The notes beneath the pieces are model-generated. The model had not been told where the DNA came from, made no database searches, and saw only the letters and a program-made list of their open reading frames with translations. A program made the translations under genes and the position numbers. A stretch of 15,924 nucleotides of DNA from Thermoleophilia bacterium UBA5186 (lineage in GTDB: Bacteria > Actinomycetota > Thermoleophilia > Gaiellales > Gaiellaceae): the NCBI GenBank assembly GCA_002413095.1, contig DHWI01000110.1, positions 1 through 15,924 of the forward strand, in the 5' to 3' direction. Shown piece after piece: positions 14,036 through 15,924 of the stretch; the first letter of the stretch is position 1; each line of letters opens with the position of its first letter.

Positions 14036-14431
14036 CTAGCGCGGTTCAACCGCGATGACGCCGTCGAGCAAGTCGAAACTGCCGCGTGGACCGATCTCGC
14101 GTACGACCCACGTGTCGATGCCGAGAACGATCTCCATCCCAATCCTCAGCGGCTGGCGGGTCGCGAATGAGCCCGAGCCCCTTCGCCCGTCCCGTAACTC
14201 TTTGATCACGAAATAGCTCATTCGGGGTCTCAGGACCTCGTCCGGCCCGACGGGGCGCGCGAAGGCCTCGTAATCGATCCGCTCGTCAGTCGCGGGCACG
14301 ATGTCAGTGACGATCCAGCGGTTATCGAACAGGAGATCCTCCGGCTGGAGCGGTTCCTCAAGCGCCGCCCAGCGAGGCACGTCTGTGCCTTCCAAGTAGA
14401 GGTCGTAGCGAAATTGAGGCTTCCGGTCCAT
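14036..14431 (-). CDS. Hypothetical protein
   Basis: This product of about 131 residues starts at ATG 14431. It begins MDRKPQFRYDLYLEGTDVPR, continues with a strand-rich middle (DNRWIVTDIVPATDERIDYE, then RMSYFVIKEL) and ends with TWVVREIGPRG and GVIAVEPR. The mix of alternating hydrophobic strands and acidic loops looks like a real soluble, mostly beta protein. It has no signal peptide or membrane helix. I do not recognise the family. The open frame extends to 14599, but that extension has low-complexity composition and would overlap the divergent gene at 14537. No clear ribosome binding site precedes the chosen start. Confidence 0.5.
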   Translation of the reverse strand: MDRKPQFRYDLYLEGTDVPRWAALEEPLQPEDLLFDNRWIVTDIVPATDERIDYEAFARPVGPDEVLRPRMSYFVIKELRDGRRGSGSFATRQPLRIGMEIVLGIDTWVVREIGPRGSFDLLDGVIAVEPR

Positions 14432-14536
14432 TTGACCGACTATGCGTCCTGGTCCGGACGGACAGGCGCGAACGGCGGACGACGAAGGACCAGGTTCGCC
14501 TCCATCCGTTGCGACTACAACTGCTACACACGAGGA

Positions 14537-14728
14537 GTGCACTCCCCGTACTCCGCTCCTCCACAAAGGTTGACGGAACTCTTTCGAGCCGTTCGGCAAG
14601 AACTCGCATCTGAGGGTCGACTGCTTCCGGTGCCGCCCGATTCGGAGAATGCGGAGCTAGACCGGGTGTTTTGGGAGAGGGTCATGTCTCGACTCACGGA
14701 CGAAGAGCGACGACGCCTCGGCGCCTAA
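14537..14728 (+). CDS. Small hypothetical protein
   Basis: This possible 63-residue protein starts at GTG 14537. It reads RLTELFRAVRQELASEGR, then DSENAELDRVFWERVMSRL and TDEERRRLGA: two charged amphipathic helices with no hydrophobic core segment. The start is uncertain because GAGGA lies directly against the GTG, and the frame stays open upstream to 14414, overlapping the divergent gene. It is transcribed away from the gene at 14036-14431, with about 105 bp between the two chosen starts. I recognise no family. Confidence 0.4.
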   Translation: MHSPYSAPPQRLTELFRAVRQELASEGRLLPVPPDSENAELDRVFWERVMSRLTDEERRRLGA

Positions 14729-14794
14729 GTGGATCGACCCCACGACACGTCCCCTATGGCAGTAAATCGAGCCCGGGAAGTAGTGGAGACCGCT

Positions 14795-14834
14795 AAGAGC
14801 CTATTTCGATAGGCGCTCTTCGCGAGCGAAGAGC
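14795..14834. repeat. Two mutually exclusive hairpins at the IS5 element's left end
   Basis: AAGAGC-CTAT, a TTCG loop, ATAG, a 2-nt bulge and GCTCTT (14795-14820) form one 10-bp hairpin. The same GCTCTT also belongs to a second perfect hairpin, GCTCTTCGC-GA-GCGAAGAGC (14815-14834). Only one can form at a time. They cover the last codons of the transposase gene and may mark the left end of the element or end its transcript. I could not find a matching terminal repeat on the right side. Confidence 0.5.
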
Positions 14835-15316
14835 CCTGCCGCCCGCCAGGTCACGAGCCCGCAGGCAAGGTGAAGCATGGCGAGGTACGTGTCGGCCCGC
14901 TTCTCCCAGCGAACGAGCAGCCGGCGGAAGCGGTTCAGCCAGGAGTGGGTGCGTTTGACGACCCAGCGGCGCGCTCGGAAGCCCGCCTCGCGTTGGATCG
15001 CCTTCGCCTCCTCGCCCCGCGTGCGCAGGTGGGCAGTGAATCCGAACTCGGCGATGAGCTCGTAGACCTCGGGGTAGTCGTAGCCCTTGTCGAGGCAGAG
15101 TGCCTGCGGCCGCTCGGGGGTCGCCTCGGACCGTTCGACCGCGAAGCTCGAGAGCGTCCGCCTGAGCAGCTTGTGGTCGTTGACGTTCGCGCCGGCGACC
15201 GCGAGCCCGATCGGGACGCCCTGCCCCTCGCAGAGCAGGCTGCGCTTCGTCCCCTGCTTGGCTCTGTCGGTCGGGTTTGGCCCGCAGCCGTCCCCTCCAA
15301 GAGGGGCCTTCGTCAT
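14801..15316 (-). CDS. IS5-family transposase, second part (OrfB, DDE domain)
   Basis: This 171-residue second half of an IS5-family (IS427-like) transposase opens MTKAPLGGDG, with GPNPTDRAK and KRSLL following. CLDKGYD carries the second catalytic Asp (Asp76). In VVKRTHSWLNRFRRLLVRWEK position 121 is Lys, where the family has the catalytic Glu (VVERTHSW); AAA instead of GAA is one base change. If so, the DDE triad is broken and this copy should not move by itself. The start ATG overlaps the OrfA stop (ATGA), so it may be read by coupling or by a -1 frameshift that would fuse it to OrfA. The first catalytic Asp lies at the end of OrfA, so only a fusion would make a complete active site. Confidence 0.85.
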   Translation of the reverse strand: MTKAPLGGDGCGPNPTDRAKQGTKRSLLCEGQGVPIGLAVAGANVNDHKLLRRTLSSFAVERSEATPERPQALCLDKGYDYPEVYELIAEFGFTAHLRTRGEEAKAIQREAGFRARRWVVKRTHSWLNRFRRLLVRWEKRADTYLAMLHLACGLVTWRAAGLFAREERLSK

Positions 15317-15648
15317 CGCCCGTCGGCGACTAGCCACTCCCACTCGACGCCCCTGACGGAGTCGTAGGCGAGGAGACCGCAGCGCCAGAGCTCGAGAAAG
15401 ACGCCTGCCCCTGTCCACTCGCGGAAGCGCCGGTAAGCGGCTGAGCTCGAGCAGATGCCAGTCGCGTCGAGCGCGTTCCACTGGCAGCCTGTGCGCAGGA
15501 CGAAGAGGATCGCGTTTATCGCGTCCCGGTCGGGGACGCGGGGGTTGTGACAGCCGCGGATGCGGCGGCCGGGCCCGGAGCAGCCGCTCCACTCCGCCCA
15601 GAGCTCGTCCGGGATCCGCCAGCCGTCGTCCTTCGCGACCAAGCTCAT
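15313..15648 (-). CDS. IS5-family transposase, first part (OrfA)
   Basis: This 111-residue first half starts at ATG 15648, with GGGAGG 6 nt upstream; the open frame further upstream lacks a better start. It has the IS5-type DUF4096 N-terminal domain: IPDELWAEW, then RDAINAILFVLRTGCQWNAL and AAYRRFREWTGAGVFLELW. The end, WEWLVADGR, carries Asp109, the first residue of the DDE triad. The stop codon overlaps the ATG of the second part. A -1 slip near GACGGGCGATGA would produce the full transposase of about 280 residues. The DNA is as GC-rich as its surroundings. Confidence 0.85.
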   Translation of the reverse strand: MSLVAKDDGWRIPDELWAEWSGCSGPGRRIRGCHNPRVPDRDAINAILFVLRTGCQWNALDATGICSSSAAYRRFREWTGAGVFLELWRCGLLAYDSVRGVEWEWLVADGR

Positions 15649-15755
15649 AGCTTCCCTCCCACGTCTGCTTGTTCGACGAGGTGGGGCTTCGTCGTCGGGT
15701 GATAGCAAGCGAGTAGATGTCCCCGACGCTGATCGTCGTAAGCTTGGACGCGCGG

Positions 15756-15924
15756 ATGGCCGAGCTCCCGAGCGGGACTGTCACCTTCCTCTTCACGGAC
15801 GTCGAGGGCTCGACGCGCCTGCTCAAGCAGTTGCGAGACCGCTACGGCGATGTGCTGGCCGAGCACCGCCGGATCCTGCGCGCCGCGTTCGAGGAGCACG
15901 GAGGACAGGAGATCGACACGCAGG
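15756..15924 (+). CDS. Class III adenylate/guanylate cyclase, N-terminus (runs off the window)
   Basis: The first 56 residues are present. MAELPSGTVTFLFTDVEGST is the opening strand and metal-binding loop of a class III nucleotidyl cyclase domain; the Asp in FTDVEGST is one of the two metal-coordinating aspartates. RLLKQLRDRYGDVLAEHRR and a helix follow before the window ends. In actinobacteria this start often belongs to multidomain proteins in which the cyclase domain is followed by an ATPase/TPR or helix-turn-helix part, but nothing of that can be seen here. An in-frame ATG at 15717 is an alternative start. No Shine-Dalgarno precedes either. The adjoining IS element may have altered its promoter. 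Confidence 0.85.
   Translation, partial: MAELPSGTVTFLFTDVEGSTRLLKQLRDRYGDVLAEHRRILRAAFEEHGGQEIDTQ

Larger units (their letters stand above)
14795..15700 (-). mobile_element. IS5-family insertion sequence (boundaries approximate)
   Basis: The element is defined by the two overlapping transposase frames. The left end probably lies in the hairpin region at 14795-14834. The right end must fall between the OrfA ribosome binding site (about 15660) and the cyclase start (15756). I could not pair terminal inverted repeats or a target duplication, so both ends are estimates. The element sits immediately upstream of the cyclase gene and points away from it. Confidence 0.6.

Noticed and set aside
1..15924. 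CRISPR arrays, toxin-antitoxin pairs, prophage structural genes, biosynthetic clusters
   Set aside because: I looked for spaced direct repeats, paired small genes and core enzymes of such systems and found none. The integrase and tRNA half are the only traces of integrative elements besides the IS sequences.

Overview
The window is high-GC DNA from what looks like a deep-branching actinobacterium, most plausibly of the Thermoleophilia (Gaiellales/Solirubrobacterales type). I infer this from base composition, from the number of small ECF sigma factors paired with one-pass membrane proteins, from the Flp-type pilin, and from the class III cyclase opening at the right edge. No rRNA or CRISPR array is visible, and the only tRNA trace is a 3' half. 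Roughly 10 kb is intact coding DNA. The rest is a patchwork of gene remnants and mobile-element pieces.

Left part (1-3035). An orphan Flp/Fap pilin gene (530-712, -) has a hairpin terminator downstream. A shredded piece of an ABC-transporter ATPase (1003-1128, +) follows. Next is an intact tyrosine recombinase (1197-2228, -) with a perfect 22-bp palindrome (2311-2332) about 80 bp upstream of its start. A thioredoxin-like gene (2726-3035, +) is broken by two -1 frameshifts.

Middle-left (3137-5970, +). A large polytopic GT-C-type glycosyltransferase-like protein is followed after 9 bp by an ATP-dependent DNA ligase gene. The ligase gene is frameshifted and its 3' end is replaced by a scrap of IS110-family transposase.

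Centre (5912-12455). Three ECF sigma factors, each translationally coupled or nearly so to a membrane protein with a large extracytoplasmic domain, lie in one orientation (-). They are A (6747-7343 with 5912-6745), B (8611-9093 with 7440-8618) and C (11946-12455 with 10804-11949). Between B and C sit a lipoprotein gene (9178-9753, -) and a divergent exported protein gene (9959-10789, +). I read the centre as three cell-envelope signalling modules: each partner protein has a cytoplasmic N-terminus of about 40 residues able to hold its sigma factor, one membrane helix, and an outside domain that senses something. None shows the zinc-binding anti-sigma signature. The three outside domains appear to share a C-terminal motif and so may be related.

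Right part (12504-15924). The 3' half of a tRNA-Thr(CGU) lies just upstream of sigma C, the usual scar of integration by a tyrosine recombinase. To its right is decayed DNA: a STAS-like fragment, a SAM-methyltransferase N-terminus with a frameshift, a small possible DNA-binding protein and two unknown small genes. An IS5-family element follows whose third catalytic acidic residue is a lysine. The window ends inside a class III adenylate/guanylate cyclase gene.
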